Of a stretch of 34,474 nt of DNA, positions 34,383 to 34,474 are shown piece after piece. The notes below the pieces were generated by a model, which saw nothing but the letters and a program-made list of their open reading frames with translations, was not told the DNA's origin and ran no database searches. Origin of the DNA: an uncultured cyanobacterium (GTDB taxonomy: Bacteria > Cyanobacteriota > Cyanobacteriia > PCC-6307 > Cyanobiaceae). The stretch spans positions 1-34,474 of the forward strand of contig CAIZQU010000010.1 in the NCBI GenBank assembly GCA_903935205.1. The letters run 5' to 3'. Each line of letters starts with the position of its first letter. The first letter of the stretch is position 1. The position numbers and the translations under genes are program-made.

Positions 34383-34474
34383 TTGGCCTCGCCACTCCAG
34401 AACCCTTCTGCTGCAACCGATCTGATCAGCTTCCTCAAGGCGCTGCCCGATTGCCGCATGCGTCGGGGGATCCG
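34383..34474 (+). CDS. Start of a probable ISAs1-family transposase (cut by window edge)
   Basis: Thirty codons are visible: LASPLQNPSAATDLISFLKA then LPDCRMRRGI. The pattern L-I-x-x-L-x-x-(V/L)-P-D-x-R-x-x-x-G-x is the conserved N-terminal region (DDE_Tnp_1-associated domain) of ISAs1-type transposases, which are common in cyanobacteria. There is no ATG; a TTG at 34383 is assumed. The catalytic DDE domain would lie to the right of the window. The G+C jump about 130 bp upstream fits an element boundary there. Confidence 0.55.
   Translation, partial: MASPLQNPSAATDLISFLKALPDCRMRRGI

Overview
The window looks like a chromosomal segment of a GC-rich picocyanobacterium (Cyanobium / freshwater Synechococcus type). 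Supporting signs are a fused PyrF-PyrE (UMP synthase) in the order seen in cyanobacteria, two secreted proteins with the cyanobacterial form of the PEP-CTERM tail (P-S-P-x-P-L-L-G then a TM and an Arg cluster), a broken piece of an SLH-type cyanobacterial outer-membrane porin, and several small hypotheticals of cyanobacterial type. The organism is an inference from gene content; no rRNA or tRNA was seen.

Layout. (1) 1-136 is a 17-copy octamer array. (2) 175-6725 is an ion-transport and membrane block: a SERCA-type P2A ATPase overlapping a DedA protein (minus strand), a KimA-like K+ permease (plus), and a DUF475/TerC-like membrane protein (minus). (3) 6804-8716 holds a polysaccharide deacetylase and a formyltransferase that are translationally coupled. 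(4) 9152-12922 holds an NCS2/AzgA-like permease, a secreted protein with an internal duplication, and dihydroorotase (pyrC). (5) 12923-15640 is a visibly A+T-richer island. Its core has the architecture of an integron gene cassette: a 5' boundary GTTAGCT, an AAA-type ATPase gene filling the cassette, and an attC-like imperfect palindrome whose R'' box AGCTAAC is the exact complement of the 5' boundary. A second cassette-like unit follows, carrying a frameshifted HEPN-motif gene and a decayed attC. No integrase is visible. (6) 15639-19849 holds a PEP-CTERM protein, NAD-type malic enzyme, an AraC regulator, a nitrile-hydratase-accessory-like protein with a histidine-rich tail, and an abutting porin/SLH remnant. 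(7) 20039-25828 holds pyrF-pyrE, a small hypothetical, a phosphoribosyltransferase, and a second P-type ATPase of Na,K-ATPase-like (P2C) flavour. (8) 25835-32301 is gene-poor: small proteins, a LysR regulator, a CDGSH + VOC pair, two short-unit tandem repeats, and about 3 kb in which I see no convincing gene. (9) 32302-34474 is another A+T-richer stretch, with a fatty acid hydroxylase, a second PEP-CTERM protein, and the cut-off start of what looks like an ISAs1-family transposase.

How they work together. Two de novo pyrimidine steps plus the fused last two steps (PyrC, PyrE, PyrF) lie in the window but in separate transcription units. Cation homeostasis recurs (two P-type ATPases, KimA). The most unusual part is the integrase-less cassette island at 13657-15615.
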